DNA of 64,000 nucleotides. Origin: Nocardioides sp. Soil774 (GTDB lineage Bacteria > Actinomycetota > Actinomycetes > Propionibacteriales > Nocardioidaceae). The stretch spans positions 355,185 through 419,184 of the forward strand of contig NZ_LMSM01000008.1 in the NCBI RefSeq assembly GCF_001428125.1, given 5' to 3'. The notes beneath the pieces were generated by a model, which was given only the letters and a program-made list of their open reading frames with translations, searched no databases and was not told the DNA's origin. Every line of letters starts with the position of its first letter. Position 1 is the stretch's first letter. A program made the position numbers and the translations under genes. Of the stretch, positions 34,467 to 43,424 are shown one piece after another.

Positions 34467-35291
34467 ATGAACGCCCTGCAGTCGGACCCGGTGCTGGAGC
34501 TGGTCGACATCCGCAAGTCGTACGGCCCGGTCAACGCACTGCGGGGCGTGTCCCTGCAGCTGCGGCCGGGAGAGGTACATGCCCTCGTCGGCGACAACGG
34601 CGCCGGCAAGTCCACCCTCATCAAGACCATCACCGGGGTCCAGCCACACGACGGCGGACAGATCCTCTGGCGCGGCGAGCCGATGTCGTTCGCCGGCCCG
34701 CGCGACGCGGCCCGGCGCGGGATCTCGGTCGTCTACCAGGACCTGGCCGTGTGCGGGAACCTGAGCGTCGCCGACAACGTCTTCCTGGGCCGGGAGTCGC
34801 GGCACTCGGGTCCCCTCGGCTCCTTGCTGCGCCGCGTTGACCGGACGGCGATGGAGCAGGAGACCCTCGACCTGCTGCGGTCGCTCTCGGTCAACCTCCA
34901 GAAGGTGCGCACGCCCGTGGAGGGTCTCTCCGGCGGCCAGCGCCAGTCGGTGGCCATCGCCCGAGCCCTCCTCGGCAAGCCCGAGGTGATGCTCCTCGAC
35001 GAGCCCACGGCGGCCCTCTCGGTCGCCCAGACCCACGAGGTGCTCAACCTCGTGCGCCGGCTGCGCGACCAGGGACTGGCCGTGGTGATCGTGAGCCACA
35101 ACCTCGCCGACGTCTTCGCCGTGTCCGACGTCGTGACCGTCCTGAGGCTCGGGCAGGTCGCCGGCCGCTTCGACGTACGCAGCTCCTCCCAGCAGGAGGT
35201 CGTCGCCGCCATCACCGGTGCCGAGTGGGGCGCCGGTCTGCCGAGCCTCGCAGAAGAGCCCACCACTACCGAGCAGGAGCTGTCCCGATGA
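34467..35291 (+). CDS. Sugar ABC transporter ATPase, single nucleotide-binding domain
   Basis: A 274-residue ATPase: Walker A GDNGAGKST (42-50), Q-loop YQD, signature LSGGQ (154-158), Walker B VMLLDEPT and H-loop SHN. Most CUT2 importers have a fused two-domain ATPase (about 500 residues); this one has a single domain and so would act as a homodimer, as in XylG-like single-domain variants. Overlaps the permease start (ATGA). Confidence 0.92.
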   Translation: MNALQSDPVLELVDIRKSYGPVNALRGVSLQLRPGEVHALVGDNGAGKSTLIKTITGVQPHDGGQILWRGEPMSFAGPRDAARRGISVVYQDLAVCGNLSVADNVFLGRESRHSGPLGSLLRRVDRTAMEQETLDLLRSLSVNLQKVRTPVEGLSGGQRQSVAIARALLGKPEVMLLDEPTAALSVAQTHEVLNLVRRLRDQGLAVVIVSHNLADVFAVSDVVTVLRLGQVAGRFDVRSSSQQEVVAAITGAEWGAGLPSLAEEPTTTEQELSR

Positions 35292-36541
35292 GCGTGCAGT
35301 CAGCCGTCACCAGGAAACCGGGCGGGACCCCGGTGCCGACCACCGACGGGCCCCGCGCCGGGCGGAGCGGAGGAGCCTGGATCCGGGCGCTCTTCGCGCG
35401 CCGTCCGAGCGGGATCAACCTCGCCCCCGTGCTGCTGGGCCTCGTCGTCGTGTGCGTCGGCTTCCAGACCGCCAACAGCAACTTCCTCACGCCGTGGAAC
35501 CTCACCAACCTCTCGCTCCAGGTCGCCTCGGTCGGCGTGATCGCCGTCGGTGTCGTCGTCATCCTGCTGCTCGGCGAGATCGACCTTTCGGTCGCCGCCA
35601 TCAGCGGCTTCTGTGGGGCCGTGCTGGGCGTGCTGAACGTCCAGCTGGGGTGGAACGCGTGGCTCTCGATCGTGGTCGCAGTGTCGGTGGGCATCGCGAT
35701 CGGCACCTTCCAGGGCACGGTCGTGACCTACTTCCGGGTCCCTGCCTTCGTGATCACCCTGGCCGGTCTGATCGGCCTGCAGGGATGGACGCTGGCCCTC
35801 TTCGGAGACCGCACAGCCATCAACTTCGACTACGACGGTGACGTCGCCAAGCTCACCGCCACGTTCCTCTCACCGCTTGCCGGATGGTTGATCGCGATCG
35901 GCGCCACCGCTGCCCTCGCCTACTTCACCCTCGCGGAGCGCGCCCGGCTGAAGGCGGCCGGCCTCGAGCACAGTGACCTGCGCACGCAGGTGCTCAAGCT
36001 GGTCGGGATCGCCGTGGGCCTCGGCGGCGCGGTGGCGGTCTTCAACCGCGACCGCGGCGTCCCCCTCGCCGTCTTCATCTTCGTCGGCATCGTGGTGGTG
36101 ATGGACTACGTCGTACGCCAGACGCGGTTCGGCGTCCGGCTGCTCGCGATCGGCGGCAACGCCGAGGCCGCACGACGCGCCGGCATCCCGGTGCAGCGCA
36201 TCCGCATCGCTGCGTTCGCCATCGGCTCCGGACTGGCAGCTTTCGGAGGGGTCCTCGCGGCCTCGCGACTGATCGCCGCCACGACGCAGTCGGGAGCAGG
36301 AGACACGCTCATCAACGCGATCGCCGCCGCGGTCATCGGCGGCACGAGCCTGTTCGGCGGTCGCGGGTCCGTCTACTCGGCTCTCGTCGGGATCCTGATC
36401 ATCGGCTCCATCTCCAACGGGATGGACCTCCTCGCACTGCCGTCCGCGGCGAAGTTCATCATCACCAGCATGGTGCTGCTCCTGGCCGTGGTCGTCGATG
36501 CCATCGCCGCTCGCGGCAGCCGTTCGCAGCTGAGGGAGTGA
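35288..36541 (+). CDS. Sugar ABC transporter permease, CUT2 type
   Basis: A 417-residue BPD_transp_2 permease with about ten membrane helices, after a 45-residue hydrophilic N-terminus. Family marks: LLGEIDLSVAAISGF, FQGTVVTYFRVPAFVITLAGL and VIGGTSLFGGRGSVYSALVG. It resembles XylH-like permeases. Only one permease gene is present, so it would work as a homodimer. Overlaps the following SDR start. Confidence 0.92.
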   Translation: MSVQSAVTRKPGGTPVPTTDGPRAGRSGGAWIRALFARRPSGINLAPVLLGLVVVCVGFQTANSNFLTPWNLTNLSLQVASVGVIAVGVVVILLLGEIDLSVAAISGFCGAVLGVLNVQLGWNAWLSIVVAVSVGIAIGTFQGTVVTYFRVPAFVITLAGLIGLQGWTLALFGDRTAINFDYDGDVAKLTATFLSPLAGWLIAIGATAALAYFTLAERARLKAAGLEHSDLRTQVLKLVGIAVGLGGAVAVFNRDRGVPLAVFIFVGIVVVMDYVVRQTRFGVRLLAIGGNAEAARRAGIPVQRIRIAAFAIGSGLAAFGGVLAASRLIAATTQSGAGDTLINAIAAAVIGGTSLFGGRGSVYSALVGILIIGSISNGMDLLALPSAAKFIITSMVLLLAVVVDAIAARGSRSQLRE

Positions 36542-37338
36542 GTGTCATGAAGATCAACCTTCCGCAGACAGTGGTCCTGACGGGGGCGTCCTCCGGGCTC
36601 GGCAGGCACCTCGCAGGCTCCCTCCTCGAGGACGGCTGCGCCGTCATCGGCGTCGACGTGGTGCCGGCGCCCGAGGAGCTGACTGCTCACCCCACCTTCG
36701 TGCCGGTGTCTGGCAGCGTGGACTCCGAGGCGACGTGGGAGGCCGTGACGTCGGCCCTTGCCGACCTGCCTGACGGTTCTCTCGGCCTGGCATCGGTCGC
36801 CGCGACCCTCGTGCAGGGAAGCGCGACCGAGATCTCCGTGCCGGAGTGGCGCCGCGCTTTCGACGTCAACGTCGTTGGGCCGGGCCTGGCAATCAAGCAC
36901 CTCCAGCCCGAGATGGCGCGTCGCGAGGGCGGTCCGATGGTGTTCGTCGGGAGCGTCGATGCCACCTACGGCGAGGAGGCGCTGGTCGCCTACTGCGCCT
37001 CCAAGGGCGCCTTGCGGCAGGTCGTGCGCGCCAGTGCTCTGGACTTCGGCCGCTCAGGCATCCGCTGCACGATGGTCAGCCCGGGGCCGATGACCACTGA
37101 GATGTTCTACAAGCACCTCTACAGCAGCCCCGACCCGGAGGCACTCCTGGCGACCCGTGTCGGCAGGCAGCCGCTGGGCGCCATCACGGACCCCGCTGAC
37201 GTCTCACGGGTCGTCGCCTTCCTCCTGAGCGAGGAGGCCAGGGGCATCAGCGGTGTCGACCTGGTCGTGGACGGAGCGCTCACTGCCGGCTACGAGTTCC
37301 GCAACATCGAGATGGACGCGGGGTCGGACCGGTCATGA
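36538..37338 (+). CDS. Short-chain dehydrogenase/reductase
   Basis: A 266-residue SDR. Cofactor loop TGASSGLG (15-22), D40 after the second strand (GVDVV) pointing to NAD(H), catalytic S139, Y152 and K156 (YCASK). The tail SGVDLVVDGALTAG is typical. GTG at 36538 overlaps the permease stop; ATG at 36547 is the alternative. Operon position suggests oxidation of a sugar or cyclitol hydroxyl. Confidence 0.88.
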   Translation: MSVMKINLPQTVVLTGASSGLGRHLAGSLLEDGCAVIGVDVVPAPEELTAHPTFVPVSGSVDSEATWEAVTSALADLPDGSLGLASVAATLVQGSATEISVPEWRRAFDVNVVGPGLAIKHLQPEMARREGGPMVFVGSVDATYGEEALVAYCASKGALRQVVRASALDFGRSGIRCTMVSPGPMTTEMFYKHLYSSPDPEALLATRVGRQPLGAITDPADVSRVVAFLLSEEARGISGVDLVVDGALTAGYEFRNIEMDAGSDRS

Positions 37339-38321
37339 GGGCCCTCATCCTGGGCAGCGGGCGGATGGCGGCCATCCGGGCCGCCGCACTGCGCGAGATG
37401 GACGGGGTCGACCTGGTCTTCGCGACCCGCGACGAGTCGCGCGCCGTGGGTCTCGGCGAGGAGTTCGGAGGAGTCGGGATCTCCCTGGATGCCGCCGGTT
37501 CGGAGTCCCCGGACGCTGTCTTCGTCACCAGCGCCACCGCTCGGCACCGGGCCGACCTCGAGCTCGCGCTCCGGCTCGGCGTCCCGGTGCTCATCGAGAA
37601 GCCCTTGGGTTCCACGGTCGAGGAGAGCGAGGCCCTCGTGGCGTCCGCGGAGGCGGTGGGGGTGCCAGTGATCGTCGGGTTCCAGCGCCGCTTCGACGAC
37701 GGCTTCGTCGCGCTGAAGTCCGCGATCGACTCCGGGTCGGCGGGACGCCTCTACCTGATGCGCTCGGCGTCGATGGACCACACGCCGGGTCACGCGGCGT
37801 TCATCGCGGCGAGCGCAGGCATCCACCACGACCTGTTCGTGCACGACATCGAGACGGCGATGTGGCTCACCGGCCAACGGGTGCAGTCGGTCTATGCGGT
37901 CGGGAGCAGCCGGGTCTCCCAGGCCTACGCCGAACACGGAGACGCCGACGTCGCGACCATCGTGGCGCACCTCGAGGACGGCCTCACCGTGACCATGCAC
38001 GGCCTGCGCCATGACCCCATCGGCCAGGACGTGCGCTGGGAGGTCTTCGGCTCGCAGCTCGCCGCCGCGGCGGGCCTGAGTCGTCGTACGCCGATCGTGG
38101 CCGTCGAGGATCCCTCGCTCCTGGCCCAGGATCCGCCGCTGACGTTCGCCGAGCGGTTCGCGGACGCCTTCGCGGAGGAGACGCGCTCCTTCGTGCGCTC
38201 CGTGGCGGACGGCGGGCCGTTCCTCGGCTGCACGGCGCGCGAGGCGGCCCTGGTGTCCCGGGTGGCCGAGGCCTGCCAGCGCAGCAGCACCCTCGGCACG
38301 TCCGTGCCCGTGGACGACTGA
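37335..38321 (+). CDS. Gfo/Idh/MocA-family dehydrogenase, copy 3
   Basis: A 328-residue oxidoreductase: LILGSGRMAAIRAAALR, LIEKPLGSTVEES, VGFQRRFDDGFVALK and the catalytic segment GIHHDLFVHDIETAMWLTG. The FQRRFD segment is close to that of inositol dehydrogenases. ATG overlaps the SDR stop (ATGA). It completes the importer-SDR-dehydrogenase operon. Confidence 0.87.
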   Translation: MRALILGSGRMAAIRAAALREMDGVDLVFATRDESRAVGLGEEFGGVGISLDAAGSESPDAVFVTSATARHRADLELALRLGVPVLIEKPLGSTVEESEALVASAEAVGVPVIVGFQRRFDDGFVALKSAIDSGSAGRLYLMRSASMDHTPGHAAFIAASAGIHHDLFVHDIETAMWLTGQRVQSVYAVGSSRVSQAYAEHGDADVATIVAHLEDGLTVTMHGLRHDPIGQDVRWEVFGSQLAAAAGLSRRTPIVAVEDPSLLAQDPPLTFAERFADAFAEETRSFVRSVADGGPFLGCTAREAALVSRVAEACQRSSTLGTSVPVDD

Positions 38322-38335
38322 ACAGGTCGACCGCC

Positions 38336-39091
38336 ATGAGCGGCCCGGGGCTCGACGCCGGCGCCTGGGCCGCACTCGCCCTCGGCGCGGCGCTGATCGG
38401 CTTCTCCAAGACCGCGGTGAACGGCGTGTCACTGGTGAGCGTGGTGCTGTTCGCGTCGGTGCTGCCGGTGCGCAGCTCCACCGGCACCCTGCTGGTGCTG
38501 ATCCTGGTCGGCGACCTCTACGCGGTGCGCACCTACCGCCGGCACGCCGACTGGAAGGTGCTGCGACGCCTGGTCGTGCCGGTGGCGGCCGGCATCCTCG
38601 GCGGCACCTGCTACCTCGCCCGCGCGAGCGACGCCACGGTGGGGCGCACGATCGGCTGGGTGCTCCTCGCCCTCCTGGCGTGGCAGGGGGTCTCGCGATT
38701 GAGGCTGCCGCGGTCGGGGCCCCCCCAGTCGCGCCTGCAGGCTCCGCTGCTCGGTGCGCTGGCCGGCTTCACGAGCATGGTCGCCAACGCCGGGGGGTCG
38801 TTCATGAGCATCTACCTGCTGCGTGCGGACGTGGGGGTGCTCGGGTTCCTCGGGACCGGGGCCTGGTTCTTCTTCGTCGTCAACCTGGTGAAGCTGCCGC
38901 TCGCTGTCGGCCTCGGCCTGGTCGGTGCCGGCTCGTGGGTCGTGCTCGTCGCACTGGCGCCCGTCGTGCTGGCCGGAGGGTGGCTCGGACGCATGGTCCT
39001 GCCCCGTCTGTCGTTGCGCACCTTCGAGTGGACCGTGGTCGTCCTCACCGCAGTCGGTGCGGTCAACCTCATCGTCGCGTCAGGACCTTGA
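38336..39091 (+). CDS. TauE/SafE-family membrane permease
   Basis: A 251-residue protein with about eight membrane helices and the TauE/SafE pattern (LIGFSKTAVNG at the N-terminus and AGFTSMVANAGGSFMSIYLL in the second half). Members export sulfite, sulfoacetate or other organic anions. It starts 14 bp after the dehydrogenase gene and is probably in the same operon, so it may export an acidic product. Substrate unknown. Confidence 0.85.
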   Translation: MSGPGLDAGAWAALALGAALIGFSKTAVNGVSLVSVVLFASVLPVRSSTGTLLVLILVGDLYAVRTYRRHADWKVLRRLVVPVAAGILGGTCYLARASDATVGRTIGWVLLALLAWQGVSRLRLPRSGPPQSRLQAPLLGALAGFTSMVANAGGSFMSIYLLRADVGVLGFLGTGAWFFFVVNLVKLPLAVGLGLVGAGSWVVLVALAPVVLAGGWLGRMVLPRLSLRTFEWTVVVLTAVGAVNLIVASGP

Positions 39092-39187
39092 CAGCCCTGT
39101 CCTAGGGTTGGACACTGAAACTGTTGTAATCAATTATGGTCGTTTTCGCCGACGTGGCGAGCGCGAGCAGGAGCCGAGAGGTGGAGC

Positions 39188-40279
39188 ATGGCGCGAGGTC
39201 CGGTCCGGGTGGCCTTCCTGGGCATCACCCACCCGCACTCCTCCGGCCGCTACCGCAGCGCCCTGGCGGCCGCCGGGGTGGAGCTCGCCGGCGCCGCGGA
39301 CGACGACGGCGTGGCGTTGCGCGCCTTCTGCGACGAGGTCGGGGCGACGGCCCGCACGACCGACGACATCCTGGCCGATCCCGACGTCGACGCCGTGCTG
39401 GTCCACTCCAAGTCCTACCGGATGGCCGCCCTGGGCGTCGCTGCCATCGAGGCGGGCAAGCACCTCCTGGTCGAGAAGCCCGGCGGCGCGGACCTGGCCG
39501 ACCTCCGAGCCCTCGCGCAGGCCCACGCGGCGAGCGACCGCGTCGTGCGAGTGGGCTACAACTTCCACTTCTCGCCCGCCGTGGAGAAGACGCTCGCCCA
39601 GCTCGGGGCGGGAGCCATCGGCACCGTCAGCTTGGTGCGCGGGCACGGCGCATGCTCACGCCAGGAGCACCTCTCCGCGCACCTCAACCAGCCCGCCGAC
39701 ATGTCCGGTGGGTTGTGGGTCATCGGTTGCCACACCCTCCACCTGGTGGTGGAGCTCCTGGGACGCCCCGATGCGGTGCGTGCCTCGGTCGAGAAGCTCG
39801 CCCCACTCTCGACCGCCGCGTCGCGCGAGGACGTCGCGAGCCTCACCCTGCTCTATCCCGACAAGATCGCGACCTTCGACTTCACCGTCCACGAGGAGTG
39901 TGAGTGGTTCGAGTCGTCCGAGGTGACCCTCTACGGCACGGGTGGGCAGCTGACGATGGGCATCCTCCCGGGTCGCGTCTCCCTCCTCCGGGTGGACGAC
40001 GACCGGACGCGGGCCGGGTGGAACGAGTGGTCCGAGGGCCGGTTCACCACACCGTGGGGCGGGGACGAGTCGACCTTCAGCGAGCTCCCGCAGATCGGCA
40101 ACAGGTTCTTCTTCGACGCCGAGATCAAGGAGTTCGTCGCCGCGATCCGCGGTGACGAGCACGACGGCGGCGTGCCTCCCTCCACCGCCCTCGACGTGGC
40201 ACTGGTGGTGGCTGCCGCCCTGCGCTCTGCCGAGCACGACGGCATCCGCGTCCCCCTCGACGAGCTCCTTCAGTCCTAG
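39188..40279 (+). CDS. Gfo/Idh/MocA-family dehydrogenase, copy 4
   Basis: A 363-residue oxidoreductase: AFLGITHPHSSGRYRSAL, LVEKPGGADLADL, GYNFHFSPAVEK and GLWVIGCHTLHLVVELLG. It starts its own unit after a 96-bp spacer holding GTAATCAATTATGG (39126-39139). The GITHPHS N-terminus and lack of the HD pair make it distinct from the other four copies. Substrate unknown. Confidence 0.85.
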   Translation: MARGPVRVAFLGITHPHSSGRYRSALAAAGVELAGAADDDGVALRAFCDEVGATARTTDDILADPDVDAVLVHSKSYRMAALGVAAIEAGKHLLVEKPGGADLADLRALAQAHAASDRVVRVGYNFHFSPAVEKTLAQLGAGAIGTVSLVRGHGACSRQEHLSAHLNQPADMSGGLWVIGCHTLHLVVELLGRPDAVRASVEKLAPLSTAASREDVASLTLLYPDKIATFDFTVHEECEWFESSEVTLYGTGGQLTMGILPGRVSLLRVDDDRTRAGWNEWSEGRFTTPWGGDESTFSELPQIGNRFFFDAEIKEFVAAIRGDEHDGGVPPSTALDVALVVAAALRSAEHDGIRVPLDELLQS

Positions 40280-40371
40280 CACCGCGCCGTACGACGCACC
40301 AGCTCACGAACTCGATCGGCCGCCCCGGCCGGCAGGACCAGCCCTGGAGCTGGGGAACAGGTGGTGGACCC

Positions 40372-41823
40372 ATGCCGCAGCTCGCGCTCAGGACCCTCAT
40401 GGTCCTCGCAGGCGGGGAGACCGCTGCCATCGACGACGACTGGATCGAGGTGCTCGAGCCCGCGACCGGTGCCGTCCTCAGCGAGGTGCCACGCGGCCGG
40501 GCCGCCGACGTCGACGCCGCGACACAAGCAGCGGCACAGGCCTTCCCGTCCTGGCGGGCGGTGTCGGCGACCGAGCGCGGGCGCGCGCTCAACCGGCTGG
40601 CCGACCTGCTGGACCACGAGCGCGAGGAGCTCGCGCAGCTGCTGTGCAGGGAGACGGGCAACGCGATCCGCACCCAGTCGCGACCCGAGATCGGGTCGGC
40701 GATCGACATCCTCCGCTACTTCGCCGGCGTCGCCCAGGAGACCAAGGGTGAGACCGTCCCGCTGGGTCCGGGGATCTTCAACTACACCGTGCGCGAGCCG
40801 ATGGGCGTGGTCGGCGCGATGACCCCGTGGAACGCACCGGTGCAGCTGGCCGTGGTGAAGGCCGCCGCAGCCATCGTCACCGGCAACACCGTCGTCCTGA
40901 AGGCGTCCGAGGAGGCTCCCCTGACGGTGCTGCGCGTGGCCCGGCTCGCGCAGGACGTGCTCCCCCCGGGTGTCCTCAACGTCGTGACGGGTCTCGGCCC
41001 CGAGGCCGGCGCGGCGCTGCTGGAGGACCGGAAGGTCGCCAAGCTCTCGTTCACCGGCTCGACGCGCGTGGGGCGCGTGGTGATGCGAGCGGCGGCCGAC
41101 CGCATCATCCCGGTCTCGCTCGAGCTGGGGGGAAAGAGCCCGGCCGTCGTCTGCGCGGACGCCGACGACGACGAGACCGCGCGCGGTGTCGTCAACGGCA
41201 TGCGGTTCCACCGCCAGGGACAGTCGTGCACCGCGGGCAGCAGGCTCTACGTCCACGACGCGGTCTACGACAGCTTCGTCGCCCGCCTCCGCGCGCACGT
41301 CGCCGAGCTCGTGGTGGGCGACCCGATGGACGAGCGGTCCGACATGGGCTCGCTCATCAACCAGACGCAGTACGACCGGGTGCGCGGATATGTCCGGGGA
41401 GCCCTCAGCGCCGGAGGGGAGCTCCTCGCCGGCACGCATCCCGACGAGTCCGTCCGCGGGGCCGGCTACTACCTCGACCCGATCCTGCTGGGCGGGCTGG
41501 CGCCGGACGCGCCTGCCGCGTGCGAGGAGATCTTCGGTCCGGTCATGGTCATCAGCCGCTGGCGCGAGCTCGACGAGGTCGTCGGGCTGTGCAACGACTC
41601 GCCCTACGGCCTGGCCGCCTTCGTCTGGACAAAGGACGTCTCGACCGCGCTGAGGCTGGCGCACTCCGTGGAGGCGGGCTGGGTCCAGGTCAATCGCGGC
41701 CTCGGGCAGCTGCCGGGCCTGTCGTACGGCGGGGTCAAGGCCAGCGGCATCGGGGGCGAGTTCTCGCTCGAGACCGCCGTCGAGGCCTTCACCCACCGCA
41801 AGACCGTGACCATCGGCCTGTAG
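40372..41823 (+). CDS. NAD(P)-dependent aldehyde dehydrogenase
   Basis: A 483-residue ALDH with catalytic C286 (GQSCTAGS), general base E251 (LELGGKSP), N154 (PWNAP) and the FTGSTRVG cofactor loop. The cysteine region is not that of methylmalonate-semialdehyde dehydrogenase, so it is not an iolA substitute on sequence grounds. It probably oxidises an aldehyde formed by the island enzymes. The start context is weak; ATG at 40399 is an alternative. Spacer 40280-40371 shows nothing specific. Confidence 0.88.
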   Translation: MPQLALRTLMVLAGGETAAIDDDWIEVLEPATGAVLSEVPRGRAADVDAATQAAAQAFPSWRAVSATERGRALNRLADLLDHEREELAQLLCRETGNAIRTQSRPEIGSAIDILRYFAGVAQETKGETVPLGPGIFNYTVREPMGVVGAMTPWNAPVQLAVVKAAAAIVTGNTVVLKASEEAPLTVLRVARLAQDVLPPGVLNVVTGLGPEAGAALLEDRKVAKLSFTGSTRVGRVVMRAAADRIIPVSLELGGKSPAVVCADADDDETARGVVNGMRFHRQGQSCTAGSRLYVHDAVYDSFVARLRAHVAELVVGDPMDERSDMGSLINQTQYDRVRGYVRGALSAGGELLAGTHPDESVRGAGYYLDPILLGGLAPDAPAACEEIFGPVMVISRWRELDEVVGLCNDSPYGLAAFVWTKDVSTALRLAHSVEAGWVQVNRGLGQLPGLSYGGVKASGIGGEFSLETAVEAFTHRKTVTIGL

Positions 41824-41850
41824 GCGGCCGTGCGCGCGCCCCGACGTGCG

Positions 41851-42591
41851 TCACCGCCTGCGATGGCCCCGGCTCGGGCGCGCCTCGACACCGAGGCCCT
41901 TGTTGTGCAGCTCGACGGTCGCGGCGGCCTCGACGAGGTCGCCCTGCTCGATCGCCCGGACGAGGTCCTCGTGGATCCCCAGGCGCTCGCGGTGGAACTC
42001 CGTCAGGGACATCGGTCCGGCCGATCGCACGGAGATCGTGTGCTCCTCGACCAGGTCGAGCAACGACAGGTAGAGCGAGCTCAGGATCTCCGAGCGGGCC
42101 GTGGCGGCGATCTTGGAGTGGAGCTCCCAGTTGGAGTGCAGGAACTCGATGCCGTCCTCCTCGCGCAGGGCGTCCCTCATCCTCGCCAGCGCCTGCTCCA
42201 TCGCCGCGACGTCGGCGCGCGTGGCGTACAGGCACGCGTCCTCCACCACGAGAGCCTCGAGGGCGTTGCGGATCCTCACCGCCTCCCCGACCGTGGACCG
42301 GTCGATGTTGAGGCCCAGCAAGGCGTTGCCCAGGCGCGCCATCGGCGACTGCTCGGCGACGAAGACGCCACCGCCCGGGCCCGGACGCACCGTGACCAGT
42401 CCTCGCGACTGCAGGAGCCGCAGCGTCTCGTTGAACGACGCCAGCGACAGCGAGGCGTCGACGGAGGCCCGCACCTCCTCCTTGGTGCCGAGGCGGGCGC
42501 CGGTCTGCTGGCCGGCGAGGATGTCGGCGAGCTTCGCTGCTGCCACCTCCGCGCGCGAGGAGCCGAAGGAGGTGCCGCGGGTCGAGGCCAT
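41851..42591 (-). CDS. FadR/GntR-family regulator, copy 2
   Basis: A 246-residue regulator, paralogue of 32104-32787. N-terminus MASTRGTSFGSSRAEVAAAK, winged HTH (LGTKEEVRASVDASLSLASFNETLRLLQSRGLVTVRPGPGGGVF) and FCD domain (ALEALVVEDACLYATR, LHSKIAATA, HEDLVRAI). A long AT-rich spacer separates it from the divergent SnoaL-FAH-importer operon, which it probably controls. The C-terminus is basic (GHRRR). Confidence 0.85.
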   Translation of the reverse strand: MASTRGTSFGSSRAEVAAAKLADILAGQQTGARLGTKEEVRASVDASLSLASFNETLRLLQSRGLVTVRPGPGGGVFVAEQSPMARLGNALLGLNIDRSTVGEAVRIRNALEALVVEDACLYATRADVAAMEQALARMRDALREEDGIEFLHSNWELHSKIAATARSEILSSLYLSLLDLVEEHTISVRSAGPMSLTEFHRERLGIHEDLVRAIEQGDLVEAAATVELHNKGLGVEARPSRGHRRR

Positions 42592-42838
42592 CGGGGTCCC
42601 ACTCTCTGTGGTGTCGGGAAATCCAGCCTAATTCATCATGATGGTTATTGACATTTGCTGGCGCACCCGGCACTCTATCAATTAATAGCGATTGATTCTG
42701 ATGGTGCGCCGGGCGTCACGGCGGACCTCGGCAGCGGGCCACGCGCGGAGTGCGGCGACGGCCCCCCGGACGCCGCGTGCTGCAGCGACCCCTCCGGCCC
42801 CCACCAGTGTCGTACGGCACCGAGAGCAAGGACCCCCC
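42592..42838. promoter_or_regulatory. Divergent control region between FadR copy 2 and the second importer operon
   Basis: AT-rich patch in GC-rich DNA. It holds the palindrome CATCATGATG (42634-42643), TTGACA (42649-42654), the near-palindrome CTATCAATTAATAG (42675-42688) and the inverted repeat ATCAAT-N8-ATTGAT (42677-42696). The 8-mer ATCAATTA also occurs upstream of the 39188 dehydrogenase. One or more are probably FadR-type sites. Confidence 0.55.
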
Positions 42839-43396
42839 GTGACCAGCGAAACGATCCAGCACGACACCGCCCCGGGTGAGGTCGACCTCTCCGTCGACAT
42901 CGCCTCGATGACCCGCGAGGAGCTCATCGCGCACAACCTGCGCGTGGTCGAGGCCCACTTCCACAACGAGTCACCCGAGCTCGTCGACCGTGCCATCGCC
43001 CTCTACGGGCCCGAGGTGGTGTGGGAGGCACCGGCTCGAGGGGTGCTCCTCACCGACCCGGCGGAGGTGAAGGACGCCTACATGGGCATCTACCGCACGG
43101 TGCACTTCAACAAGGCCACCACGCTGCGACGCTTCGCCACCGAGGACTACGTCTTCGACGACCAGGTCATCGACATGACGGTCGTCGGTGAGGAGATGCC
43201 CCACCTCGGCTTCGCGCCGGGCGACCGCATCAGCATGCGGCTCGTGCACTGCTTCGAGATGAAGGACGGGCGGATCGCACGCGAGATCGCCTACGAGGTC
43301 TGCCGGCCCTTCAAGGGCCCGACCGACGTCGACTCGATCCCGGAGGGATCGGTCAGCGAGGAGTTCAACGACGGACCGCACTTCGGTCAGTGGTGA
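42839..43396 (+). CDS. SnoaL/NTF2-like protein, copy 2
   Basis: A 185-residue paralogue of 21650-22129, sharing VVEAHFHNE, a LRRFATEDYVFDD segment and FEMKDGRIAREIAYEV, with a longer N-terminus and C-terminus. GTG at 42839 has AAGGA seven bases upstream; frames starting at 42692 would pass through the AT-rich promoter. First gene of an operon with an FAH hydrolase and an importer. Probably acts on a similar intermediate as copy 1, in a second branch. Confidence 0.75.
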   Translation: MTSETIQHDTAPGEVDLSVDIASMTREELIAHNLRVVEAHFHNESPELVDRAIALYGPEVVWEAPARGVLLTDPAEVKDAYMGIYRTVHFNKATTLRRFATEDYVFDDQVIDMTVVGEEMPHLGFAPGDRISMRLVHCFEMKDGRIAREIAYEVCRPFKGPTDVDSIPEGSVSEEFNDGPHFGQW

Positions 43397-43424
43397 CGAG
43401 CACCGGGAAAGAGGAGGCACCGAC

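Noticed and set aside
40372-41823. iolA (methylmalonate-semialdehyde dehydrogenase)
   Set aside because: The catalytic region GQSCTAGS and overall pattern fit general aldehyde dehydrogenases, not the GQRCMA-type motif of IolA.
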